Of a stretch of 18,636 nt of DNA, positions 1-6,575 are shown one piece after another. The position numbers were made by a program, and so were the translations under genes. The stretch covers positions 1 to 18,636 of the forward strand of contig DLLB01000064.1 in the NCBI GenBank assembly GCA_002477905.1. Reading direction: 5' to 3'. The DNA comes from Clostridiales bacterium UBA7573 (GTDB taxonomy: Bacteria > Bacillota > Clostridia > Oscillospirales > CAG-272). The notes under the pieces are model-generated. The model was not told the DNA's origin. It did no database searches and saw nothing but the letters and a program-made list of their open reading frames with translations. Positions within the stretch are counted from its first letter, which is position 1. Each line of letters begins with the position of its first letter.

Positions 1-23
1 TACCGATTCGCCGCATCGGAATC

Positions 24-830
24 TTAAGCGCATAATTCCGCAAGCGTACCGAATCGGTACCCCTCCTGCTCCGCATAGGTCAGAAACGCGTCCAGAATTG
101 CCGCATTTGTGGCGGAGGTCGGATGCAAAAGCAGAACCTCACCCGGATGCAGATGCAATTTCAGCTTTTCCAAAGAAGCGGCGGGATCCGGCTGTTTATC
201 GTTGTCCCAATCCGCGTAAGCAAAGCTCCAGAAAATTGTTTTGTACCCCAGTTCGTTTGCAAATTGTAGGTTTTCTTCGCTGAATTTTCCTTCCGGCGGG
301 CGGTAATACTTCGCCATGGAATTGCCGGTGTACTCCGTGTAGATTTCCTCCAAAGCGGTCAGTTCTTTGGCAAAAGCGGCTTTGTCCGTAAATTTTGTCA
401 TATCCTTATGCTTTGCCGTATGGTTGCAGACAGTGTGCCCTTCCGCTGCCATTCGCTTGACAAGATCCGTATTTTGCCGGATCAGATTGTCCAAAATGAA
501 AAACGCGCCCGGCGCGCGATGCGCTTTTAAAGTGTCGAGAATTTTTTCCACATTCCCGTTTTCATAGCCCGCGTCAAAGGTCAGATACAGCACCTTATGT
601 GCGTCGTCTGCCCGATGATCGATATAATAGCCGCCGGATTGCTCAATAAACCGGAATTGCGGCTCCAGAGCCGGCTGTTTGTGTTCCTTGTTTCGCATAC
701 AGTACCATCCGTGCGAAGTACGGGATGCAGCTGTGGCGGGAACAGAGCAGAGCAGCAGTCCGCAGAGAAGCAAAAGCAGCAGATTGCGTAACGGTTTGTG
801 AAAACCCGATAAAATGGTAAGAGTTTGCAA
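24..830 (-). CDS. pdaA: PdaA-type polysaccharide deacetylase (spore cortex muramic delta-lactam pathway)
   Basis: Secreted or membrane-anchored NodB-fold deacetylase. The PdaA family removes the N-acetyl group from N-acetylmuramic acid, leading to muramic delta-lactam in the spore cortex. From a TTG start (830) the protein is 268 aa: a basic/hydrophobic signal (L17-C28 core, cleavage likely near ATAAS, residues 32-36), then NodB motif 1 TFDAGYENG (catalytic Asp about D86), motif 2 NHTAKH (metal-binding His about 137 and 141), RPPEGKFS (about 177), FWSFAYADW, and LLLHP (His about 236). The TFDxGYENG and FWSxAxxDW signatures are PdaA-like rather than generic chitin deacetylase. The TTG is chosen because AGGAGGAAAGGAG lies just upstream, and because the open frame to an ATG at 902 would run through the terminator of the preceding gene. 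The second Asp of the usual TFDDGP motif is Ala here (Asn in Bacillus subtilis PdaA). The family call is secure; the sporulation role is inferred. Confidence 0.88.
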   Translation of the reverse strand: MQTLTILSGFHKPLRNLLLLLLCGLLLCSVPATAASRTSHGWYCMRNKEHKQPALEPQFRFIEQSGGYYIDHRADDAHKVLYLTFDAGYENGNVEKILDTLKAHRAPGAFFILDNLIRQNTDLVKRMAAEGHTVCNHTAKHKDMTKFTDKAAFAKELTALEEIYTEYTGNSMAKYYRPPEGKFSEENLQFANELGYKTIFWSFAYADWDNDKQPDPAASLEKLKLHLHPGEVLLLHPTSATNAAILDAFLTYAEQEGYRFGTLAELCA

Positions 831-883
831 TGCAAATTCACTCCTTTCCTCCTGAGTGTGTGCAGAATTTCTGAAGATACCCG

Positions 884-930
884 AAGAAAAAAGCGGAAGC
901 AAAGAAAAATTTTTTCTTTGCTTCCGCTTT
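884..930 (-). terminator. Rho-independent terminator of the tyrosine recombinase gene
   Basis: A perfect 20-bp inverted repeat has arms at 890-909 and 911-930, with an A/T-rich centre that forms the loop. On the minus strand the stem is followed by a run of seven T (CGCTTTTTTT), as in an intrinsic terminator. It begins about 18 bp past the recombinase stop codon. The plus-strand side lacks a good T-run, so it should act mainly on minus-strand transcripts. It separates the recombinase from the deacetylase gene. Confidence 0.85.
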
Positions 931-947
931 GATTTGCAAAAGGAAAA

Positions 948-2024
948 TCAAGCGTGGGATTTGGTGCCGCCGATCCGTCTGATCGGCGGGGGGTTCTCGT
1001 CCGGTTCATCCGGTTCCGCTTGGGAGATTGCTTTGCGAACGCCTTTGCCGCGGCGTTTTGCGGCAAGTGGATTTTTCTGCATGGCGCGTTCCATTCCCTC
1101 ATCGCTGACATGCGTGTAGATCTGCGTAGTGTTTAGCTGTTCGTGCCCCAAAATATCCTTGAGCACCCGCACGTCCACCTCGCCGGACTGATACATCAGG
1201 GTTGCCGCTGTATGCCGGAGCTTGTGCGTGGAGAGATGCCGGTTTCCGAAGCCTGCCAACCGCAGATATTTTCCTACCATCCACTGCACGGTTTTGGGGC
1301 TGATCCGGGTACGGCGACTGCTTAAAAACAGGGCGTTCGGTTCAATCGGTGTGCCATTATCCGCGCGCGTCGGCAGGTAGGCTTGCAAAACGCTTTTGCA
1401 AGCGTCGTTAAGATAGATGACGCGTTCCTTGCTGCCTTTTCCGACTACCCGCATAGAGCGTAGCGCCGGATCGAGATCGGTCAGATTCAGTCCGACCAAT
1501 TCATTTAACCGCATGCCGCAGTTTAAAAACAGCGTGACGATGGTGTAATCGCGGGTACGCGTGGGAGATTCTTCGTCTGCGTCGATGGTGTCCAGTAAAT
1601 GCAGACTTTCGTCCAAACTCAAAAACTTCGGCAATCCCGGACGGACAGAGGGCATTTCAATGTCCTTCGCCGGATTTTCCGGCAGATTTTTGGCGGTTAC
1701 GGTTTGATACCGGTAAAAGGATTTGAGTGCGGAGAGTTTATGCGCAAGCGAACGTGCTTTGTTGTGCCGTTCGGTGGAAACATAGGAAAGAAATCCGTAA
1801 ATTTCATTTGTGCCGACGGAATTGCGCAGATAATCGTAATCCACGGCAGAAATGTCCTGCTTATCAAAATTTTCGCTCTGGAAAGGAATTTGGTTTTTCA
1901 AGGCAAGCAGATAGCGGAAAAACAAGATCAAATCCAGTTCATATTCTTCAATGGTGCGCATAGATCGGTTGCGGATGATTTGCAGATAACGGGTGAAATC
2001 CTGAATCGGACGACTGAGTGCCAT
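948..2024 (-). CDS. XerC/XerD-type tyrosine recombinase
   Basis: Site-specific recombinase of the phage-integrase family, 358 aa from the ATG at 2024. The N-terminal SAM-like core-binding domain spans about residues 5-115 and the catalytic domain about 130-315. All catalytic residues are visible: Arg in NCGMRLNEL (about R172), Lys in GKGSKER (about K196), HKLRH (about H267, R270), His in LGHEQ (about H294) and the nucleophile Tyr in TQIYTH (about Y303). This start has AAGGAGG eight bases upstream; the in-frame ATG at 2048 does not, and lies upstream of that site. No mobile-element ends, att-like repeats or other phage genes are nearby, so a housekeeping Xer role (chromosome dimer resolution) is more likely than an integrase. 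Its odd feature is a C-terminal tail of about 45 residues after the Tyr, basic then acidic and Pro-rich. Which of XerC, XerD or another paralogue it is cannot be settled here. Confidence 0.9.
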   Translation of the reverse strand: MALSRPIQDFTRYLQIIRNRSMRTIEEYELDLILFFRYLLALKNQIPFQSENFDKQDISAVDYDYLRNSVGTNEIYGFLSYVSTERHNKARSLAHKLSALKSFYRYQTVTAKNLPENPAKDIEMPSVRPGLPKFLSLDESLHLLDTIDADEESPTRTRDYTIVTLFLNCGMRLNELVGLNLTDLDPALRSMRVVGKGSKERVIYLNDACKSVLQAYLPTRADNGTPIEPNALFLSSRRTRISPKTVQWMVGKYLRLAGFGNRHLSTHKLRHTAATLMYQSGEVDVRVLKDILGHEQLNTTQIYTHVSDEGMERAMQKNPLAAKRRGKGVRKAISQAEPDEPDENPPPIRRIGGTKSHA

Positions 2025-2074
2025 GGACCGTTCCTCCTTCCTTCGCATGCTACGGTTAAAAATTTCCTATTTAT

Positions 2075-2104
2075 TATATAGCATTTTTCGGTAAAAGGTA
2101 TGAA
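2075..2104 (-). promoter_or_regulatory. Candidate promoter of the recombinase gene
   Basis: On the minus strand an extended -10 element TGCTATATA (hexamer 2080-2075) is preceded at 18 bp by TTCATA (2104-2099), which matches 4 of 6 positions of the sigma-A -35 box. It would start transcription near 2068, about 45 bases before the ATG at 2024. An overlapping TATAAT reading (2078-2073) is also possible. The region is markedly AT-rich against its surroundings. Confidence 0.45.
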
Positions 2105-2108
2105 CAAA

Positions 2109-2125
2109 GTGCAAATTTTTTGCAC
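2109..2125 (-). terminator. Weak hairpin after the ytvI-like gene
   Basis: A 7-bp inverted repeat GTGCAAA / TTTGCAC with a 3-base loop lies 44 bp past the stop codon of the membrane protein gene. On the minus strand it is followed by TTTGTTC, a poor U-tract. It may be a weak terminator between ytvI-like and recombinase genes, but the short AT-rich stem makes this uncertain. Confidence 0.3.
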
Positions 2126-2168
2126 CTTCCTTGCCGGTAAACCGCAACGCCGGATATGTGCATAGCAT

Positions 2169-3287
2169 TCAATGCGGATTCTGTGGTTGTGATTTGGGAG
2201 AATCTTCGGAGGGGGAATCGACATCTGTGAGCGCGGCAAACACTTCCTTTGCAAGCATCACCAGAACCGGCGCTAAAATCATACCGCCGACGCCGACTGC
2301 CCGATACCCGGCGTACATGGCGATCAAGGTGGCGATGGCAGAAAGCCCGATACTGCTTCCTACGATCTTCGGTTCCAAGATCTGCCGGAGCAGGGTAATG
2401 ACAAGATACAGAATCAAGAGTCCGATTGCGGTCGCGACGCGTCCGGTGAACAGCATCCAGAGTGCGAACGGAACTAAGACGGTTCCCACGCCGAGTACGG
2501 GTAAGATGTCTAAAAACGCGGTGACGAGCGCGAGGGTGAGCGCGTAGGGCAGGCGCAGGATCAGAAAGCCGATCCATAATTGTGCGAAGGTGATGACGAA
2601 TAAAATCAGATAGGCTTTTGCCACATGACAGAAGCATCGTACGAAATGCCGTTTGATTTTGTGCAGTTTCAGACGGAACGTTTCCGGTACATGGCGGAGT
2701 AAGGAAGCATTGAAGTTGGAAAAATCCGCGCAGAAACAAAAAACCGCCATGATGAGCACTGCGGTAAACAACAGCGCTTCGGGAATCATTTTGCCGAAAA
2801 AGGTTACAAGCGACGGCAGACGGTTTACGGCGGCGGAAAGAAATTCTGACAGCCGCGCTTCACAGAAAGTCTGCACCGCCTGCGCATCCGGTTCACCGAA
2901 AAATTTCAGAATCGGCAGATGCTTTTGCAATGTCAGGATGTGGTGGGCAACGGTATTGGCAAATTCCATACCGTGTACGGCAAGATAGGCGCAGAGCTGG
3001 GAAAGTTCCAACCAGATGCGGCGTATGCACAATGCGCAGACCGTACCGAGTGCAAACAACACTGCCAAGGCAAAGATGCAGCCGAGCAGTTTTTTGGGAA
3101 GTCGGGTGCGCCGGTGCAACAGCCGAACAGCCGGCTGTACGCAGAAAGCCGTGATCCATGCAAGAAAAAACGGGAGCAATATGCGGAACAGGATTTTACA
3201 GAATAAGTATCCGCATCCGAGGATGCAAAGCCCAAATAGGGTGTACCACACTACTTTTTTGTAGGTTTCTTCCCGAACAAAACGCAT
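2169..3287 (-). CDS. ytvI: AI-2E family membrane protein, YtvI-type (sporulation integral membrane protein)
   Basis: Integral membrane protein of 372 aa in the AI-2E transporter/PerM family. Hydrophobic segments are seen at about 14-30, 32-53, 67-88, 170-187, 222-245, 248-280, 284-302 and 314-350, with a soluble region at about 90-168, which is the family layout. The C-terminal signatures FLDILPVLGVGTVLVP (258-273) and LEPKIVGSSIGLSAIATLIAMYAGYRAVGVGGMILAP (about 305-340; positions given rather than exact borders) match the YtvI branch, which in Bacillus is required for efficient sporulation; the transported substrate is unknown. The tail is short, acidic and Ser/Pro-rich (about 355-372). The ATG at 3287 is preceded by AAAGGCGG. 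The membrane stretches are unusually Cys-rich. The AI-2E family assignment is firm; the YtvI subgroup is probable and the sporulation role inferred. Confidence 0.82.
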   Translation of the reverse strand: MRFVREETYKKVVWYTLFGLCILGCGYLFCKILFRILLPFFLAWITAFCVQPAVRLLHRRTRLPKKLLGCIFALAVLFALGTVCALCIRRIWLELSQLCAYLAVHGMEFANTVAHHILTLQKHLPILKFFGEPDAQAVQTFCEARLSEFLSAAVNRLPSLVTFFGKMIPEALLFTAVLIMAVFCFCADFSNFNASLLRHVPETFRLKLHKIKRHFVRCFCHVAKAYLILFVITFAQLWIGFLILRLPYALTLALVTAFLDILPVLGVGTVLVPFALWMLFTGRVATAIGLLILYLVITLLRQILEPKIVGSSIGLSAIATLIAMYAGYRAVGVGGMILAPVLVMLAKEVFAALTDVDSPSEDSPKSQPQNPH

Positions 3288-3388
3288 TCGCTCACCGCCT
3301 TTCCGGTAGTATATGCATTTTTTCGGAAAATCATGTACAGAGCGGGGAAAGCGAAGCAGTTTGTGCGCTTCCGTTTTTCAAACAATGC

Positions 3389-3416
3389 AAGGGGGTACGG
3401 CGTGCCGTACCCCCTT
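3389..3416 (-). terminator. Strong hairpin downstream of the FabG-like gene
   Basis: A perfect 13-bp GC-rich inverted repeat (AAGGGGGTACGGC at 3389-3401, complement at 3404-3416) lies 25 bp past the reductase stop codon. On the minus strand it is preceded by an A-rich stretch but followed by only TT then GCATTGTTTG, so the U-tract is weak. It is placed as a terminator would be between fabG-like and ytvI-like genes. A role as a protein-binding palindrome is possible but not indicated. Confidence 0.55.
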
Positions 3417-3441
3417 GGTATCTGAATTCTTTTATAAATTT

Positions 3442-4155
3442 TTATAAGGCAAATCCGCCGCCGACGTGCAGAACTTCTCCGGTGATGAACGGATGCTGTG
3501 CCAGAAACAGAACGGCGTCTGCCACTTCTTCCGGTGTGCCGAGTCTGCCGAGCGGTGTGCGGTCGGCAAGCGTTTGCAGGGTGGTTTGGTCATGCATGGC
3601 GTTCATATCGGTATCAATCACACCCGGCGCGACGCAGTTGACGCGAACGCCGTTGGGACCGACTTCTTTCGCAAGTGCGCGCGTCAGTCCGATCATGCCG
3701 GCTTTGGCGGCGGAATATGCGGCTTCCTGTGCGCCGCCCACAACGCCGAACACCGAGGAAATGTTGAGAATGCATCCTTCGTGCCGTGCAAGCATAGTGC
3801 GCAGTGCCGCACGGGAGCAAAGAAACGCGGATTTCAGATTGATCGCCATCACCTTGTCAAACGCTTCTTCCGGCATGGTCTGCAAATCTCCCTGCCAGGC
3901 AATTCCCGCGTTATTGACCAGAACCTGCGGGGAAAATCCCGCTGAAAACATCGCTTCCACGTCCTGTGCTACCGAAACATCGCCGTGCATGGGAATCGCT
4001 TCGCCGCCCGCGCGGTTCAGTTCCTCTGCCAGGGCAAACGCCGCGTCGCGACTGTGCAGATAATTCAAAAGCACCCGATAGTTTGCTTTGGAAAAAGCGC
4101 GTGCGCAAGCCGCGCCGATGCCGCGCGAAGCGCCTGTGATGAGTACGGTTTTCAT
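3442..4155 (-). CDS. FabG-like short-chain dehydrogenase/reductase
   Basis: NAD(P)-dependent oxidoreductase, 237 aa, classical SDR fold. Visible are the cofactor loop TGASRGIG (7-14), HGDV (57-60), LVNNAG (79-84), Asn106, the catalytic SSVFG Ser (133/134), YSAAK (Tyr147, Lys151), APG (176-178) and the C-terminal ITGEVLHVGGG. This resembles 3-oxoacyl-ACP reductase FabG, but there are no other fatty-acid genes around it and it is a little short for FabG (about 246 aa). A stand-alone FabG-like protein of this size in Firmicutes may instead be YmfI-type, which reduces the 5-aminopentanone group on elongation factor P. The sequence alone does not separate the two. The ATG at 4155 has GGAGG eight bases upstream. 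It has its own promoter (4227-4255) and a hairpin just after its stop, so it is probably monocistronic, apart from possible read-through from murE. Confidence 0.85.
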   Translation of the reverse strand: MKTVLITGASRGIGAACARAFSKANYRVLLNYLHSRDAAFALAEELNRAGGEAIPMHGDVSVAQDVEAMFSAGFSPQVLVNNAGIAWQGDLQTMPEEAFDKVMAINLKSAFLCSRAALRTMLARHEGCILNISSVFGVVGGAQEAAYSAAKAGMIGLTRALAKEVGPNGVRVNCVAPGVIDTDMNAMHDQTTLQTLADRTPLGRLGTPEEVADAVLFLAQHPFITGEVLHVGGGFAL

Positions 4156-4200
4156 AGGGAAATCCTCCGGATACTTTGCGAACTTGCCGTTCGATCGGCT

Positions 4201-4217
4201 GATCCCGGAAAGGGATC
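4201..4217 (-). promoter_or_regulatory. 5'-leader hairpin of the FabG-like mRNA
   Basis: GATCCC / GGGATC inverted repeat with a 5-base loop. It would lie at the very 5' end of the transcript started from the promoter at 4227-4255 (predicted start near 4220). With no U-tract after it, an mRNA-stabilising 5' stem is more likely than a terminator. Confidence 0.35.
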
Positions 4218-4226
4218 TTTGCGTTC

Positions 4227-4255
4227 ATTATAGCAAATTCCATGGGAAAAGTCAA
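4227..4255 (-). promoter_or_regulatory. Sigma-A promoter of the FabG-like gene
   Basis: Minus-strand -35 TTGACT (4255-4250), 17-bp spacer and consensus -10 TATAAT (4232-4227), 11 of 12 hexamer positions matching. The predicted start is near 4220, giving a leader of about 65 bases before the ATG at 4155. The -35 hexamer contains the TGA stop of the murE-like gene (4254-4252), so the promoter is embedded in the end of the upstream operon. Confidence 0.8.
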
Positions 4256-5745
4256 GAGGGGGTGCTTTTCGCAAAGGATAGCACCAGTTCCCGTTCGCAA
4301 AACGGAATGTGTCGCTCTCCGATATGCTGGGTTTTCTCATGTCCTTTTCCGGCAAGCAACACAAAATCTCCCGGACGTGCCATTTCCATGACCGTGCGGA
4401 TTGCAGTCGCACGGTCCGGAATGATCTGAAACGGACAGGCTTTGGGACGTTCTTCAAAAGCGGAGGCAATTTCGCGCAGAATTTCCTCCGGGGCTTCCGT
4501 ACCGGGATCGTCGGAAGTCAGAATGCAGTAATCCGCGCCCATTGCCGCCACTGCGCCCATGGCGTAACGTCGGCATTTTGTACGTTCTCCGACCGAACCG
4601 AACAGGCAGAATAGCCGTTGCGGGCGGTAGGCGCGCAGGGTGTGCAGGATCGCTTCCAAAGCTGCCGCGTTGTGTGCGTAATCAATGATTACCCGTACCC
4701 CGTCTACGTCTGTGACCTCGCCGCGTCCGCAAACGGTCACCGTTTCAAGCGCATGGGCAATTGTCTCCCATCCGATGCCGAGATCCCGCGCACAGGCAAT
4801 TGCCGCAAGCGCATTCTGTACGTTGTGTGCACCGCCGTTTTGCAGCAAGATTTCCTGTGTGCTTTCTGCGCTACCCGGTGCGCGGACTCCCGCACGCTCC
4901 TTCGCGGTAAAGGTGATGCCGAGACAGGATGGCGCGGAGAATGGGCGCAGATGATCCGCCGTATAATCCGCGTCTTCCGCTACCGCGTAGGTACGGTAGG
5001 CGGGGCAGACCGCCGCAAATTCTTTTGCAGCGGCGTCCGCACGGTTGAGAAAACCGAGCCGGCAAACGGAAAATACGGATTTTTTGCATGCTTTGTAATG
5101 CGCGAAGTCCGGATGCTCCCGTTCCCCGATATGATCGTAGGACAGATTGGTAAAAATGGCACGGTCAAAGCGGAGCCCTGCTACGCGGCTTTGCCAGACT
5201 GCCTGGGAGGAAACCTCTAAAACCGCAACAGAAATGCCGACTTTGCGCATTTTGGCAAGGTGTGCGTGCAGAATCCGGCTGTCCGGCGTGGTATTTTCTG
5301 CGGGCGGCAGTGCCAGATCCCCGATCTTCATGCCTGCCGTACCGATTAAACCGGCGGAGATCCCGCCCTGTTGCAAAATCGCGTGCAGATATGCGGCAGT
5401 TGTGGTTTTTCCCTTGGTGCCCGTAATGCCGATGAGCGTCATCGTGTCTGCCGGATTGCCGAAAAAAGCGGCGCAGGCGAGCGCGTAGGCGCGGCGGGTG
5501 TCGGGAAGCACCCATTGCCATGCGTCCGCGGGAAGCGGCAGACGTTCTTCCGTAAAAAAGATACGTGCGCCGCGCGCATAGGCGTCGGCGGCGTAGCGAT
5601 GCCCGTCTGTATGACTGCCGCGCAGGCAAAAAAACGCAACGCCCGGCATTGCCTGAGCGGAATTTTGGCATACGTCCGTTACCGGCAGTGCCGGCAAGGG
5701 CAAAGCCGGTTGATAACGCGCCAAAAGAGCGGGAAGACCTACCAT
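4252..5745 (-). CDS. murE: MurE-type Mur ligase (UDP-MurNAc-dipeptide:amino-acid ligase) with a non-mDAP motif
   Basis: Cytoplasmic ATP-dependent ligase adding the third stem amino acid to UDP-MurNAc-L-Ala-D-Glu. It is 497 aa from the ATG at 5745, normal for MurE. Domains: UDP-binding N-terminal part (about 1-100, with TDVCQNSAQAMPGVAFFCLRG at about 23-43), central ATPase with P-loop GITGTKGKTT (106-115), NTTPDS (151-156), LEVSS (176-180), YKACK (217-221, Lys221 the expected carbamylated Lys), and C-terminal domain with YAHN (356-359) and AGKGHEKTQ (465-473). The MurE fingerprint that is DNPR in mDAP-adding enzymes reads DDPG here (412-415). Loss of the Arg that binds the mDAP carboxylate argues against mDAP; L-Lys-adding enzymes have D(D/N)P(N/A), the nearest match. 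The start has AAAGGA about ten bases upstream and lies 29 bp after the racemase stop, last gene of the four-gene unit. Which amino acid it adds is inferred. Confidence 0.9.
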   Translation of the reverse strand: MVGLPALLARYQPALPLPALPVTDVCQNSAQAMPGVAFFCLRGSHTDGHRYAADAYARGARIFFTEERLPLPADAWQWVLPDTRRAYALACAAFFGNPADTMTLIGITGTKGKTTTAAYLHAILQQGGISAGLIGTAGMKIGDLALPPAENTTPDSRILHAHLAKMRKVGISVAVLEVSSQAVWQSRVAGLRFDRAIFTNLSYDHIGEREHPDFAHYKACKKSVFSVCRLGFLNRADAAAKEFAAVCPAYRTYAVAEDADYTADHLRPFSAPSCLGITFTAKERAGVRAPGSAESTQEILLQNGGAHNVQNALAAIACARDLGIGWETIAHALETVTVCGRGEVTDVDGVRVIIDYAHNAAALEAILHTLRAYRPQRLFCLFGSVGERTKCRRYAMGAVAAMGADYCILTSDDPGTEAPEEILREIASAFEERPKACPFQIIPDRATAIRTVMEMARPGDFVLLAGKGHEKTQHIGERHIPFCERELVLSFAKSTPS

Positions 5746-5774
5746 GAGATCGGATTCCTTTCCTGTGAATGAAT

Positions 5775-6575
5775 TTAGGAGATTTCTTTGGAGCCATCCG
5801 TCCCCTCTGCACAGAATGGAACGGTATGCAAAAAGGTCTTGCGCCACGCGTCGTTTTTGACGGGTTTCCCTGCGGCAAGGATGGTACGGAGCGCAAGCGG
5901 ACGCATGGTGTCCAGCGTTCCCGGAAGCGACGCGCCAAGCGAAAGCTCCGTGCAGGCAAGCAGTACCGTTTGCGCACCTTTTTGCCACAGCGGAACGCAC
6001 AACGCGGCAAGCGCGTTTCGGGAGGGGAAAACGCCGGCTTTTGCCGCCGCGATCAGCTTGTCCACCTGGATCTGTGCGGCGGGATTGGGGAGTATACAGC
6101 GGATGCCAAGCGCGGCGAGCGTTGTTTGATAGCTTTTGCTTGCGACGGTTCCGCGTGTCGCAAGGACACCGACAGATCGGATGCCGTTTGCCTGTAAAAA
6201 TGCGGCGTTTTCCTGTACGATGTGTAAAATCGGTACCGGAAGATCCCGACAGAGCGCGGGATAAAACGCATGGGCGGTGTTGCAGGGGATGACAAGAAGC
6301 CGCGCACCGGCGCGGAGCAGGGCATGCGCGCCGTGTAACAGGTACGGATAAGGATCATCTGCGTCGGGGGAAACGGCGGATTTTGCGAGGCGACAGAGAT
6401 AGGCACTGCGGTCGGGGGTACAGGCAAAGCTGGAAAGTAAGAAATTGAGATGCGCCTGATCGTGCGTCGCGTCGGTCTGTTCGGTCAACAGCGCGGCAAA
6501 CCGGATGCCGGCAGCAGGACCTAAACCGCCTAAGATCCCGACAATGGGACGCGGAATGTTAAGTCTGTTCGGCAA
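5775..6575 (-). CDS. Aspartate/glutamate racemase family protein, probably aspartate racemase
   Basis: PLP-independent two-cysteine racemase, 266 aa from a TTG start at 6575. Typical features: N-terminal VGILGGLGPAAG (12-23), first catalytic Cys in IPCNTAH (Cys98), PILHI (115-119), and second Cys in LACTEL (Cys208). The GGLGPAA and CNTAHxFY motifs resemble the aspartate racemase (YgeA/RacD) branch more than MurI glutamate racemase. The TTG is chosen because GGAGGT sits eight bases upstream; the longer open frame to 6722 lies wholly inside the preceding gene. It overlaps the ATP-grasp gene by 17 bp and precedes murE by 29 bp, implying translational coupling. Its likely job is to supply D-Asp (less likely D-Glu) for the neighbouring ligase. 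Substrate is inferred from motif similarity and context. It is a little longer than usual (about 230-245 aa), mainly in a C-terminal tail. Confidence 0.87.
   Translation of the reverse strand: MPNRLNIPRPIVGILGGLGPAAGIRFAALLTEQTDATHDQAHLNFLLSSFACTPDRSAYLCRLAKSAVSPDADDPYPYLLHGAHALLRAGARLLVIPCNTAHAFYPALCRDLPVPILHIVQENAAFLQANGIRSVGVLATRGTVASKSYQTTLAALGIRCILPNPAAQIQVDKLIAAAKAGVFPSRNALAALCVPLWQKGAQTVLLACTELSLGASLPGTLDTMRPLALRTILAAGKPVKNDAWRKTFLHTVPFCAEGTDGSKEIS

Noticed and set aside
948..2024. Recombinase as part of a mobile element or integron
   Set aside because: No flanking repeats, cargo, phage or transposon genes; neighbours are housekeeping or sporulation-type genes.
3308..3329. Sigma-E-like promoter (CATATACT with an upstream ACATGAT) before the ytvI-like gene on the minus strand
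   Set aside because: It would start transcription at or inside the Shine-Dalgarno sequence, and the -35 match is poor; too weak to list although sporulation control would be expected.
3158..4063. Plus-strand open frame (301 codons) opposite the FabG-like gene
   Set aside because: Antisense shadow crossing a terminator hairpin; translated product is Ser/Ala/Arg-rich without domains.
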